Below the pieces are notes generated by a model, which searched no databases, was not told the DNA's origin, and saw only the letters and a list, made by a program, of their open reading frames with translations. The position numbers and the translations under genes are program-made. Positions 22,018 through 33,024 of a DNA stretch of 64,000 bases are shown here, piece by piece. The stretch comes from Macrobrachium rosenbergii (lineage: Eukaryota; Arthropoda; Malacostraca; Decapoda; Palaemonidae): assembly GCF_040412425.1 (NCBI RefSeq), contig NC_089781.1, forward strand, positions 50,185,227-50,249,226, in the 5' to 3' direction. Each line of letters opens with the position of its first letter. Position 1 is the first letter of the stretch.

Positions 22018-24190
22018 TTAGAGATGTGGCAAAGATTTGAAAAAATTCACATATTCCAATGTTCTAATCACTGGAAAAGCGCCTTCACATAACGACAGTA
22101 TATCTTCATATTTGTCTTCGGCAATTTTGGGCGCTTGTGAATATAACTTATAAATCTCATTGGTTATACCAAAGTCTAATGCTGCACTCTGTGCATGTCG
22201 TTGCCTCAGAGTTAGGGACATGTACTCCCCTTGCAAGTGGCAGCTTTTGAAGAAGATTCTGTTGGTCTCTTTTTTCTTAACCATTATCTCTTTCATTTTC
22301 GTCCAGTCCACTGGCCCTCCTTGATCATCAGATCTAACGGAGAGGATTCGAAGTTCTTTTGACAGTAACTTAAAATCTAAGAAGTCATGAGTCTGGGGTG
22401 TGTGTACAATATGAGGTTTCTTCCTTCTCGCCAGTTTGAAAACTGGAACAAGTTGTGAGGGGATATACAAATCTCCAGCATTGTCTAATGCTGTTTTGAT
22501 TGCACTATGTGCTGAGTCTCCCTCATTCTGGCCATGATAAGGCTTAAAATAGAGCAATGAGATCTTTTCGATTGAAACCTCCAATATGCTGATATAGTGC
22601 AAAAACATTGTTGCAATGATTGAGTTCTTATTTTGTCCAGGACATCCATCTGCAAACAAAATCACCTCTTTTATCCCAGCAGTGTTTATATGGTCTAAAT
22701 AAATTTTCAGGTGTGTTCCAATTTCTGAAGAACCTCTTTTACCCAGGGCTTCATGCCACGTGAAGCAATGGCACTCCCTAGTTTTCAATTCATACACCGT
22801 CAGATTATAGCTTGCTAACTTCCTTTTACAGAACTTGTCATTAGTTTGTGGTAGATAAATAACCTGTTGAAGATCAAATGCTGCCACTACTATACTGTTA
22901 TCAGTTTCTGTTTTTGCCTTATCTTTCTTTAGTCGCACAGCTTCTTTCTCTCTTTTGTGTTGAAGAAATAATTCCTCAAGTGCTTTCTTTTTTTCTGCAT
23001 CTCCTTTCCTGTAATTTTCACATATCTCGCACATGTCTTTTTTGGGGTTGTGAAATGAAATATTTTGTGTTTTCAGGATGTTACAATACGTTGAATAAGA
23101 TGCAAAAACCCCTTGTGAGGCATACTCACATTTCATACATTATCTGTTTATTAAGAATAAGATGCAGATACTCTCTCTTGGAATCTTGGCGAATATAATG
23201 AGATACTGTTCTCGGAAATCTATTGATGGGCTCCAGAATTGCCTCTCTCCTTTACTTACCTTCTTCTAGAAATTTTGTTGGCCTCCCTCCTCTCCTCTCC
23301 TTCTCAACAGTGCCTGCCGACTGCCTTTTACTTAGAATCTGAAATGTTGAGGGTATTCAGAAACATGGTTTTACAAACTGGAATAGGCTGACTATTATTC
23401 CTTGGTAAGTGGTACAAAAAAGAAATTGATCTCCTTGATGCGTGATTTTTCACTGTTCTCTGTTTCACTTCTGCTGGTTGCACAAATCGAACAATGTATT
23501 CTCTCTGCAGCTGAAGACTGCCAGTCCCATAGAAAGCCTTAACTATAGTCTCTCTTTGCTCTTCTGAAAAAGAGAAACATTCTTTACCCATTCTGGTACA
23601 TCCAATGCCATTGCATCTACGTTTTAAATAAATCCTAGCAGAAAGTTTTTTCTGTCTTGGGACTGATATATGCTTCACCTTTGGCTCTGCATTCGTGTGC
23701 CATTTTTCTCTTATTTTCACTTCATTTTGCTAAACGAGCAAGTGCCCCTTCCTTTCTCTTTGGTCCTTCCACCTTAAAGTCTTCAGGCTGCCTAGGGATG
23801 GCAAATTGCTTCTTGATCCTCACTGGTTTAACTCGATGGATGATCTTATGATCATTTTCACATGGCCGATTTTTTACAAAATGATTGTAGCACAACAGCT
23901 GATTGCATATTATGTAGCAAGAACTAAAGACTTCACCTTGACAATCTGACACTTCGCAGTCTTTGACGTGAGAGTCTGGTACAAAAGGAGGATCCTTATC
24001 ACTGTCGTAAGATGGGGATTCACTATCCTCACCGATTTCATTGTCACTGGGAGAAATTTTGAGATTAAGGTTTTCAGCCCGTTGTTCCTGTATTTCCCTG
24101 TTCAGAACTCCTGTATCAGCATCCTCTTTTGAAAAGCTAATGGGAGATTGGGTGTCATCAGAATAGCAAGCACATTCTACATTGTCTGTC
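22018..24190 (-). pseudogene. DUF7869-type transposon-encoded protein, frameshifted
   Basis: Read right to left, an acidic N-terminal region contains a Cys cluster (CEVSDCQGEVFSSCYIICNQ) near 23900-23965. A shift near 23727 leads to a basic segment ending CKTMFLNTLNISDSK near 23330. GGRPTKFLEEG and FPRTVSHYIRQDSKREYL (about 23175-23290) follow in frames broken by stops. From 23136 a 372-codon frame carries KKDMCEICENYRKGD, AAFDLQQVIYLP, WHEALGKRGSSEIG and FADGCPGQNKNS. The Asp in FDLQ and in FADGCPGQN look like a DDE-type catalytic set. The family is multicopy in animal genomes and has no proven function; transposase is an inference. Confidence 0.6.
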
Positions 24191-24210
24191 CCTTGCAGTT
24201 TTCTTTTTTC

Positions 24211-24396
24211 TTCCCTTTTGTAATATGAACAAGGGGCAAGTTTTCTTTTTCTCTTCCCTTTTGTAATATGAACAAGGGGTAAGTTTTCTTTTTCTCTTCC
24301 CTTTTGTAATATGAACAAGGGGTAAGTTTTCTTTTTCTCTTCCCTTTTGTAATATGAAGGGGTAAGTTTTCTTTTTCTCTTCCCTTTTGTAATATG
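24211..24396 (-). repeat. 43 bp tandem repeat, about 4.5 copies
   Basis: TTCCCTTTTGTAATATGAAC recurs at 24211, 24254, 24297, 24340 and 24380, giving a 43 bp period with the last unit shortened. Since 43 is not a multiple of three, the same unit is read in successive frames (YYKREEK, FILQKGR, HITKGK), so the open frames over it are accidental extensions of the neighbouring pseudogene. The stretch 24400-24768 shows no feature. Confidence 0.9.
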
Positions 24397-24768
24397 ACAA
24401 CAAAAAGTTTTCTGTCCTTAATAATCTATGGAAAAAAATGGAACACAGGCTTAACTAAATTAAAAGTATATCATTAAACCCCAGAATAAAGACAAACAGG
24501 CGTATCATAGCATACGCCTATCACACTTAATGACATTGACTACCCTGTATCATGACAAATGGGCATAACTCGAAGAACACCTGTATGTCTTGTGAGTAGT
24601 AATAATTCTTTGAGTTAAACTGACACTCTCAGGTTTATTAGCTCCAAAACTAAGCCCTGTGGAGATACGCCAATTAGAGGGATTGATAGATCTCACCACA
24701 AGGATTTTCATGATAGTAATATCTCAAAATTGCCAAAACTGAGATACACCCCTTTGTTTTGAGAGCAG

Positions 24769-25045
<277 letters not shown>

Positions 25046-25075
25046 TGTCTCTTTCTGTAATACCACAGTGTAATA

Positions 25076-25254
25076 TGAATATATAAAAAGGCCCATAAAA
25101 CACTATTTAAATGTTGCAACCATATATTTCCATCACTGTGTACTGTTCACTGGTAGAATATGGCCATATTCTACCAGTGAACAGGGGCACAAAAGCAAGT
25201 GCCCTTAAAATATATGGTTGCAACGTTTAAATAGTGTTTTATGGGCTTTTTTTA

Positions 25255-25262
<8 letters not shown>
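25076..25262. repeat. Fold-back palindrome between AT arrays
   Basis: A perfect 42 bp palindrome at 25143-25184 is centred on TGGCCA. Outer arms also pair: 25089-25130 (GCCCATAAAACACTATTTAA, ATGTTGCAACCATATAT) with 25207-25247 (ATATATGGTTGCAACGTTTA, AATAGTGTTTTATGGGC). A short unpaired bubble separates inner and outer arms. The flanking AT tracts extend the symmetry. It has no coding content and is probably a fold-back or MITE-type element. Confidence 0.85.

Positions 25263-25344
<82 letters not shown>
25258..25344. repeat. (AT)n array, left flank of DIRS copy 1
   Basis: Pure AT repeat ending exactly at the DIRS terminus. The matching right flank is 33508-33535. Confidence 0.95.
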
Positions 25345-25347
<3 letters not shown>

Positions 25348-25662
25348 CTGAGTCCAGTCCCGTGTCAGCCGGTGAAATTCCATTACAGCACGAATTTCTA
25401 GGTATAACCTTGCTAGATATACCAGAGAAAAAGAGCTTTCAGGAAAGCTGGGGTTACTACCCCCAGTCGAGCGCCTTCTTGAAGGCGCCGGTATAAGAAG
25501 GGGGTGAGTGAATTACCACTACCACGGAAACCTACTCGAAAGATCTCTCCTTATCAAAATCCCCGGAACAGAGCGGTGAGCCGTTACAGCCCCCACACCA
25601 AACACCCGCCAGGACGGCGACACCAGCGCCACCTACCTCATTCCATTTTCTAGCACGTGAAT
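25345..25662 (+). repeat. DIRS copy 1 left inverted terminal repeat
   Basis: It begins TTTCTGAGTCCAGTCCCGTG and is the inverse of 33173-33507 over about 300 bp, apart from the outermost segment (TGAGTCCAGTCCC versus TGAGGAAGGTCCC) and small differences. Unequal outer ends are expected for DIRS, where the internal complementary region supplies the template for each. Confidence 0.9.
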
Positions 25663-25718
25663 CTTCGGATTATTTTGTGTGTGCTCTTCCATTATTTTGG
25701 ATTTTTTCTGCATCAACG

Positions 25719-25748
25719 ATGGCATCGAGCAGCTTTACTATTTCCAAG
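25719..25748 (+). CDS. Candidate first coding exon of DIRS gag (copy 1)
   Basis: ATG at 25719 starts MASSSFTISK. Copy 2 at 48303 reads MSSSSFTISK. The two differ mostly at synonymous third positions, which suggests selection for protein. The frame runs open for a further 21 codons but loses similarity between copies soon after. GTTAAGT overlaps the last codon and could be a weak splice donor. Joined directly to the Cys-rich exon the phase does not fit, so another exon or donor is needed. The stretch 25750-27372 otherwise shows no gene. Confidence 0.4.
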
Positions 25749-27194
25749 TTAAGTACCATCTTCTTGTGGGGTTTTGTTCTATTTTTTGGCTGTTATAGTC
25801 TCGTATTTTCATAAATATCGAGATCTTATTATACGCCACGGCGTCCCCAGCCAGCCATGTCGAATTTTCGAGGCGTCTCCTTCTGTTATTTTCAGTTGAG
25901 TCGTCTCCTCGTCGTTATAGATAATTTCCCCCTTGGTTCCCTTCCTGGTGGTTCCTTGTGGTGGCTCCCCAGCTTTATGAATTACGATCATTGGCCTACT
26001 GGCCTTGGTGGGAGTGATGCCCGCCTAGGTACCCCAGGCTGGGTTCCTTTTGTTTTGGTCTTACTAGGCTAATTAATTTTGATTGAAGATGGTGCTCTCT
26101 TGTAGTTTTATTTTTAGTTTTGTTGAGTGGTTTACCTCGGGTGTTGGCGGCAGCCTCAGATCTAACCGCTTCCCCGTGGTAGGCTACGCTCTCTGTTGAG
26201 CACATTTTAGTTTTTATGAGTGTTGGTTATGTTGTGGAGTAGGCTTGTTAGCTTCCTTCCCTTTGCCCTGGGTGAGGAGTTCAGGTTGAGGGAGTTTTGT
26301 TGCTGTTTTCCTCCGGGATCGTTTTTCGGTGGGCAGAGTGAGCCCCTTGGTTCTCTTCCTCCAATTGGGGGGAATCGAGTTCTTTGGATGTGTTTCCTCT
26401 AGGCTAGTCGCCCCCTTGCCTGCCATTCTCGATCCCGGCTGGTTCTCGGCTCAAAATTTCTCTCCCAGTTACTTCCTCGTTCCCTTTTACTCTTCTCATT
26501 TTCCTAGCCTATACTTAGGTTAGGTCCATATTAGGCTTCGCCTAACTAGGAGTCGGGCTCGAGGTTGGTTGCTTCCAGTCATTTTGCCCTCTAAGATTCA
26601 TGGTCTGGGAGGTACGATGCAGTTGAGCGGGTGAGCTTCTCCCCGTCTCCTGTTCCTTTCTGGTAGCCTACTCCTACCCTTCCCCCCCTCCTCCTCCTCC
26701 TTTCCAGCCTTGCTCTGCTCGTGCGGGTGACGCTAGATGGCGTTTTCTCCGAAGTTCGGGACTTCTTTTGTTGGTTGAGGGATTCGCTCCCTCCCATATT
26801 GTCCCTAGCATCGCTGTATTGGGGTTGGTGGTTTGTTTACTCGAACGCGTTCGAGTCACTGTTCACTCTCCGTCGGTTTACGTTGATACGGTATATATTA
26901 ATTGCTTCACCCTATGTTATGAACATATGAGCATTTACCCATCTCGTTCTCCGGCGGGGAAGTAAGGGCGGAAGGTTTTTTCATTATAGGGGAACGGATC
27001 CCTCCGTCCTCTTGTGTTCTTACCATCACTTGTTACTGCTTTTATTTTTTTATTTTTAGATAAGTCAGTTATCTACAGGAGTACTCTCCTTTATTCATTA
27101 TATATAAATAGTGAGTCCGGCCTATACCAGGGGTCTCCGCCGTTATTTTACTGGCAACCCTTATGGTTAGTTCCTGGTCTCTCTCCCATTCATT

Positions 27195-27299
27195 CCCCGG
27201 AGTACTCCGGGGTCTGAAATCCTACCTTCCACTCTGTGTAATTTAGAGCTTATTGGCCCAGTTTATGTTAGGGAGTTCTTCTCCACCGGAGTATTCGGT
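27195..27299. promoter_or_regulatory. Paired CCGG dyad motifs in DIRS leader (copy 1)
   Basis: A perfect 18 bp palindrome CCCCGGAGTACTCCGGGG lies at 27195-27212, and a related imperfect dyad ACCGGAGTATTCGGT at 27285-27299. Copy 2 has corresponding motifs at 49941-49954 and 50034-50050. Conservation of both dyads and their spacing (about 90 bp) suggests a protein-binding or structural element. The function is unknown. Confidence 0.5.
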
Positions 27300-27372
27300 T
27301 GCAGTTGAATTTCCGGCCTCGCCAGCTTTATTTTGCTTAGGGTGGGAGGTTCATGTACTTTTCTTCTTACAG

Positions 27373-27543
27373 ACTGTTCGCTGTGAGGAGCCGGGTGCAC
27401 CGCCTCTCTCCAACAACCCCCACGGTCACGTAGTTTGTCGGACCCACGCTGGTTGTGCGGTCCGCCTTGATGACCTGATTGTTTGGCACCCTGATGGTTG
27501 TGAGGTTTGCTTTGCTCTCTGCACAACTGTCCAGGACGAGTTG
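27373..27543 (+). CDS. Spliced Cys/His-rich exon of DIRS gag (copy 1)
   Basis: A 171 bp open segment is preceded by a strong acceptor (CTTTTCTTCTTACAG) and followed by GTAAGT. It encodes TVRCEEPGA... and a Cys/His pattern including HVVCRTHAGC and WHPDGCEVCFALC. Copy 2 has a segment of the same length and phase at 50128-50298. In copy 1 one Cys of the first pair is altered by a compensated indel. The arrangement of C and H suggests zinc binding (inference). It joins in frame to the exon at 27662 after removing a 118 bp intron. Confidence 0.65.
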
Positions 27544-27661
27544 GTAAGTGACAATCTCTACATCATTCTTGCTTTACACTCCTCATATTGTATATTATAA
27601 CGTTGTTTATGAGGTTCCCGGAATGGTTTTCGTCCTTAGCTAATTGTTGGTTTTCTTACAG

Positions 27662-29440
27662 GCGGATGAAACTTCCAAGAAGTCTGCCTTGAATCCCTCC
27701 GGGCCTGGGTGGCTGGGTTTGGAAGGAACGCCCGTCGGGAAGCCCTACGCCTCGACGCTAGGTTGAGGGACTTACTCTACCCCGGCGCACGGGTGGCGGC
27801 CGCAGTGCCTGAAGATCTGGCCACCCCTATCATCCAGCAGATCCGGGATGAGACCCAGCCACCCCAAGCGGATGTACTCTACGCTGGAGGTTTCGAGGAC
27901 GCCGCCGCTATTAATCTCGACCTGGAACCGATGAATGTAGAGCAGGACCAGGTGGTAAGTGGTGAGGTAGGTGAGGTTGTTGGGGCGGGCCCCCCATTAT
28001 TTGACTCCCCTGCTTCATCTGTTTCTTCCTTTTCAGGCTTTGTGAAGTCTTCCTCCTTGGGTGATAGAGCTCCATCTGCTATCCCCAAGTTGAAGTTGAA
28101 GACTTCATGGAAGGCGAAGGGCTTCAAGTCCTCGTCTTCCAAGAAGGCACTGCCCTTCCCCGTCGAAGGCTAAGGTCTCAGGACCTGTAGCCTCCGGGAG
28201 CAAGTCTGGTTCCTCCAGCAAAGGCGCGAGTAAGAGGGCTGCAAAACCTAGCCCTCCTCGCCAACCTGCTTTCGATGCAGAGGCCTTTGCTAACCAACTG
28301 TATAAGCGTTTTACGGAGGACCTGGACTCGAGATTTAGCAAAATCTCAGAGAAGCTTGCCAGTCATGATAACATACTGGCGGGAATGGCTCATCCACCCC
28401 CAGCCGAACCACAGTATGTTATCCCCGACACTGCGGACCTCCCGCCGTTTGATGTCGGTAACCCTTGGCGGTTCGCTCTCCGGGCCATCCAACATGATGG
28501 CAAGCTAACTCTTGATGGTCTTGGCACGAGACGGTTGGAGGAACTGGAGTTCTTCCCCCCCGATCTCCTGCCCCCTTACCCAGGCTTCGTGAGGCTCACG
28601 GAGGAAGCCTGGATTCGGTCGGACAAGGTTCCTAGGGAGACTGTCATCGTCCCTAGGGACCAAGCTCAGTCGGCTCTCCTGCGCACTCTGACGGAGTGGC
28701 AGGCAGATAACACGGTTGACTCCTTTCAAGGGGAACTTCACCATGTTCGCCCTGGGAGACAACCTTCCCACCCTTGCTTGGACAAAGTCGCTCTGGCTAC
28801 GGCCCGAGCGTGCTTTGAGGGTATTCCGTACCTCAGCTGAGGGAGACAGACCCTACTTCCTGGTATTCCCAGGAAGTAATGAGTTCTGGACAGACGCCCG
28901 TCCACTTTCACGGTCGGGAAGCTGGACCCTTTCTGCGCCTCCACGCATTTAGCGAGCAGCTCCCCAAGCTGCCGGAAGCTCTTTGAAAGCGGAGTTTGAT
29001 GCTCGGGTTAAGTTAGCCCGGTCGTTGAACTCCGTATGCCTCACTGAAGCCACTGCCGTCTCCTGCTCGGACGAGCCCTTCTTTCAGGTTTTGGCTAAGT
29101 CCTTGCTGGCAGGCTTCCAGTCTGACTTATCTGAGTTTATCTTGGCCAGACTGGAATGTAGGAAGTTCATCTTCGCCGATGCAACTATCCGTCACGAGCC
29201 TAACAAGCTCGTGAAAAGCTCGATCTGGGGACCTAACCTCTTCCCTGAAGAGGAGGTCACAAGTGTTATGGCTGAGGCTACACGGGCCAACCAAAGTCTT
29301 CGCTCGCTGGGGTATTTCAGCCTACAAACGTAAGACCCCAGAATCGGCCGCCCCCAATCGAGAGGAGGTAAGCGTTTCAGGAGGCATAAGAGGCCTCACC
29401 ACCAGGCGGTAGTCCAAGCCGCCCCGGTCTCGGCAGTGGC
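27662..29440 (+). pseudogene. DIRS copy 1 gag, multiply frameshifted
   Basis: It begins after acceptor TTTTCTTACAG at 27661 with ADETSKKS, shifts at about 27695, and continues RLRDLLYPGARVAAAVPEDL. It shifts again near 28150 and reads HDNILAGMAHPPPAEP and LGTRRLEELEFFPPDLLPPY (28385-28700). Further shifts near 28710-28980 precede EATAVSCSDEPFFQVLAKSL and ECRKFIFADATIRHEPNK (29040-29215). The downstream Gly/Arg-rich segment (GRPGRGRG) is the likely nucleic-acid-binding tail. No CCHC knuckle is seen here. Confidence 0.75.
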
Positions 29441-30650
29441 ACAGCCTTCCACTTCTAAGGCCCACCCACAACAGTACGTGCTGGTCCAACCAGCTGCACC
29501 CTCATATGTGGCTCACCAGCATACAACCCCACATATGAAGGCCGTGGTTATTTTCACGGCCTTAATAGGGTTGCAAGGGGAGGAAGAGGCAAACCCTCAT
29601 AGAGGAAAGCCCAATACCACCCCAAGGGGAAGACCTGGACGTGGTAGGGGAATAAACCCGCCCCCTCCCACTGAGAGAACACAGGTAGGCGGTCGCCTGT
29701 TTTGGTTCAGGGACCAATGGACCTTCAGCCCTTGGGCACACAGCATTGTGTCCAAAGGCCTAGGATGGAGCTGGATCAAAAACCCTCCTCCTCTAACCAG
29801 GTTTTACCAGCCACCCACAGCAGTCCTAAAGGATTATGTGACAGAATTGCTCAACAAACGAGCAATAAAGAAAGTAAGGCACCTAAAGTTTCAAGGCAGG
29901 TTATTCACTGTTCCCAAAAAAGACTCCGATCAACAAAGAGTGATCCTGGATCTATCGCGTCTAAATCGCTACATAAAATGCGACAAATTTCGCATGCTTA
30001 CGGTAGCTCAGGTACGGACTCTACTTCCGCGTGGAGCCGTCACCACCTCTATCGATCTTTCAGACGCTTACTATCACGTCCCGGTTGCGCGGAACTTCTC
30101 TCAGTTCCTCGGTTTCAGACTCGGGAATCAAGCCTACTCCTTCAGGGTCATGCCCTTCGGTCTGAACATTGCGCCCAGGATATTCACCAAGCTGGCGGAC
30201 ACGGTAGTACAGCAACTCCGGTCTCAAGGGATATCCCTAGCAGCATATTTGGACGATTGGATAATTTGGGCACCAACAGTTCGGAGTGTCAAAAGCCACG
30301 TCCATAGTCATCAGTTTCCTGGAGTCGCTAGGTTTCCAACTGAACAGAGAAAAGTCCCGCCTGACTCCGGACTTCCGGTTTCAGTGGTTGGGTCTCAACT
30401 GGGATCTGTCATCTCACACGCTGTCCCTTCCGCCTCCCAAGAGGAAAGAGATAGCATCTCTCACCAGGAGATTTCTCAAAAATCCATCAGCATCCCGCCG
30501 GTCCCAAGAAAGGGTCCTTGGGTCTCTTCAGTTTGCCTCAGTGACAAACCTGCTATTAAAAGCGAAGTTAAAAGACATAAACAGAGTGTGGCGGAGTCGA
30601 GCCAATGTCAAGCTCAGAGACAAGGTCTCCTCTATCCTCAAATCTTAAAG
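29436..30650 (+). pseudogene. DIRS copy 1 reverse transcriptase
   Basis: The open frame 29436-30920 includes FTVPKKDSDQQRVILDLSRL near 29910, TTSIDLSDAYYHVPV near 30042 with the first catalytic Asp, VMPFGLNIAPRIFTKLADT near 30150, and LAAYLDDWIIWAPT near 30238-30279 with the catalytic Asp pair. From about 30290 true homology moves to another frame (FLESLGFQLNREKS and FQWLGLNWDL, up to 30648), so the end of the long frame is out of register. RT copies element RNA, and the product is a circular DNA in DIRS. Confidence 0.9.
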
Positions 30651-31290
30651 ACAAGATTTGCGACCGTGGGCCTCGGTCAAAGGCTTGTCCAATACAGTTC
30701 CGCTTCAATTTCCCCCTCCGGCACTAGTAGTTCACACAGACGCTTCCTTAAGCGGCTGGGGGGGATATTCACCAAAACAAAAAGTACAAGGAACGTGGTC
30801 CACAATGTTTCAGCAGTTCCATATAAACACCCTGGAAGCTATGGCGGTATTTCTAACTCTGAAGAAAATCCGCCCCCCAACCGGATTCATATCAGGTTGG
30901 TATTGACAGCGCAGTGGTAGTTCATTGCATCAACAGGGGCGGCTCCAAATCAGGCCGAGTAAACCAAGTAATGGTTGCTATCTTCTCCCTAGCGAACAAG
31001 CACGGCTGGCACCTGTCAGCCACCCACCTAGCGGGGTACGGAACGTGGTGGCGGATTCCCTGTCCAGGAATGCTCCGTTTGAGACGGAGTGGTCCCTGGA
31101 CATGGAATCTTTCAAGTGGATTTGCCGGGTTCGGGCCTCCAAGTGGATCTGTTCGCAACGGAGAGCAACTTCAAGCTCCCCTGTTATGTGGCCCCCAACC
31201 TGGACCCTCAGGCGTTCGCCATAGACGCAATGACAGTAGATTGGAAACAGTTGGGAGAAGATTTATCTTTTCCCCAATAAACTTACTGCT
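30650..31290 (+). pseudogene. DIRS copy 1 RNase H and adjoining conserved domain
   Basis: VVHTDASLSGWGGYSP near 30725 holds the first RNase H Asp and INTLEAMAVFLTLKK near 30824 the Glu. IDSAVVVHCINRGG near 30900 and VVADSLSRNA near 31048 hold the following Asp positions. Then VDLFATESNFKLPCYVAPNL and DPQAFAIDAM (31148-31235) form the conserved block between RNase H and recombinase in DIRS elements, often described as methyltransferase-like. Two or more frame shifts occur. Confidence 0.85.
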
Positions 31291-31339
31291 GAAAGTTTTA
31301 CACAAACTCAGGACATTCAAAGGTCAACCAGCCCTAGTA

Positions 31340-32414
31340 GCTCCCTATTGGCCGAAGAGCAATTGGTTCCCTCTCCTTCAGGAACTGGGACTACGGAGTC
31401 TTCGGATCCCCAAGCCCATTCTGACTCAGACAGTACAAACCAAGACTGTGTCAGCTTCCTCAAGAATTCAGAATGCCCTAGTTTTATGGACTTTGTAAAG
31501 TTCGCAGCTCAAAAAGGAGCTAACATTGACCCCGTCAACACTCTGTTTTTAGAATCAGATAAAAGAGATTCTACTATTAGACAGTATGACTCAGCAGTCA
31601 AAAAAATTAGCCTCCTTTCTAAAAGCATCTGAAGCCAAAATCATGACAGCTAATTTAGGAGTTTCCTTCTTTAGATCATTGTTTGAGAAAGGCCTAGCTC
31701 CGCCACTATTACCACAATCAAGTCAGCATTAAAGAAAGTATTTCTCACGGCTTTAAAATCGACCTTACAGATTCCTACTTTTCATCTATCCCCAGAGCAT
31801 GCGCTCGTCTGAGACCAGTATCACGCCCACAGTCGGTTACGTGGTTTCTCAATGACGTCCTTAAGTTAGCATCAGAGATGGATAACTTTCATTGCTCTTA
31901 TCAGGATCTGTTAAGGAAGACTTTATTTTTGATTAGCTTGGCTTCAGGTGCTAGAATCTCAGAGCTGTCGGCTCTCACTAGAGGTGATAATTATGTGAAC
32001 TTCCTCCCGTCTGGAGAGGTCCTCCTTTCCCCTGATCCTAGATTTTTAGCTAAGAACGAAGACCCACAGGACAGGTGGTCCCCTTGGAAGGTGGTGCCCC
32101 TTCCTCAAGACCAGTCTTTATGTCCAGTTTATACACTTAAATCTTACCTTTCAAGAACTCCACAGAGTAAGTCGGGTCCTCTTTTTATCAGGGAGAAAGG
32201 TGGTACTCTTTCACTAAATGCTATAAGACAACAAATTTTATATTTTATTAAACAGGCCAACCCAGATTCAATCCCTAAGGTTCATGATATTCGAGCAGTT
32301 GCTACTTCCATTAATTACTTTCATAATATGGACTTTTCGGAGTTATCTAAATTTACGGGTTGGAAATCACCTCTAGTGTTTAAACGCCACTATTTAAAAA
32401 CGCTCAAGCCCTGA
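31340..32414 (+). pseudogene. DIRS copy 1 tyrosine recombinase
   Basis: The N-terminal core-binding part lies at about 31390-31632 (FLESDKRDSTIRQYDSAVKK), followed by shifts, then an open catalytic frame at 31878-32414. Catalytic residues visible are Arg in LASGARISEL near 31940, the H-x-x-R box VHDIRAVA near 32280, Trp in TGWKSP near 32358, and the nucleophile Tyr in KRHYLK near 32385. It would recombine the circular DIRS DNA into the genome without target duplication. Confidence 0.9.
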
Positions 32415-33024
32415 AATTTTCTACCATAGCTGTGGGAAGTGTCATCTCCCACCTTAATTAATCATATCCTTGTCCTTTCCTTTCCCCCCCGCCCGCCTGC
32501 CTCATTTACTTTTCTGCTTATTCTCCTGGTTGATTATACCTCACTGCCTGGCTCCTCATATAGTTGTTTCTTGTACCTGTTAATGGAAAAAGCGTAATCT
32601 GAAATGCCATGATTGTTCCTTTGTGGGGTACTGGACAGTTTTTATTTGGCTCCATGTACCCCAGATGAATGTATATATTAATGTTAATTGATTTTGTCTC
32701 TTACGTGTTTAGCCTAAGTTTACGTGTATAGTATTAAGGTTATATTTGCAGTTATTTTGTACACCTTTCATGTTTCACTTTGCTTTAAGTAATTTTAAGG
32801 TTTTTTGGGGCTTTTTCTCCGTCGTGCCGGGAATCTGCCCATGTTTCATAGTATTAAGTTTTTTAATGTGCCTTAGATTTAATATACCTTAGTCTTAGAG
32901 TTCTTGCTACACGGAAGAGATTGCTTAATTAAAATTATTTTGGTAAAACTTTTGCCTTTTCTTCAGATTACCCTTTATTTTCTTTTTCCTGGTTGTTGCA
33001 GCCTTGGCATGATTCTCTATCACG

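Noticed and set aside
27949..28035. Possible second DIRS gag intron (GTAAGTGG... to TTTTCAG)
   Set aside because: The stretch stays open in the gag frame in both copies and encodes similar residues. Copy 2 has GTAGGT instead of GTAAGT at the first site, so coding sequence is the simpler reading.
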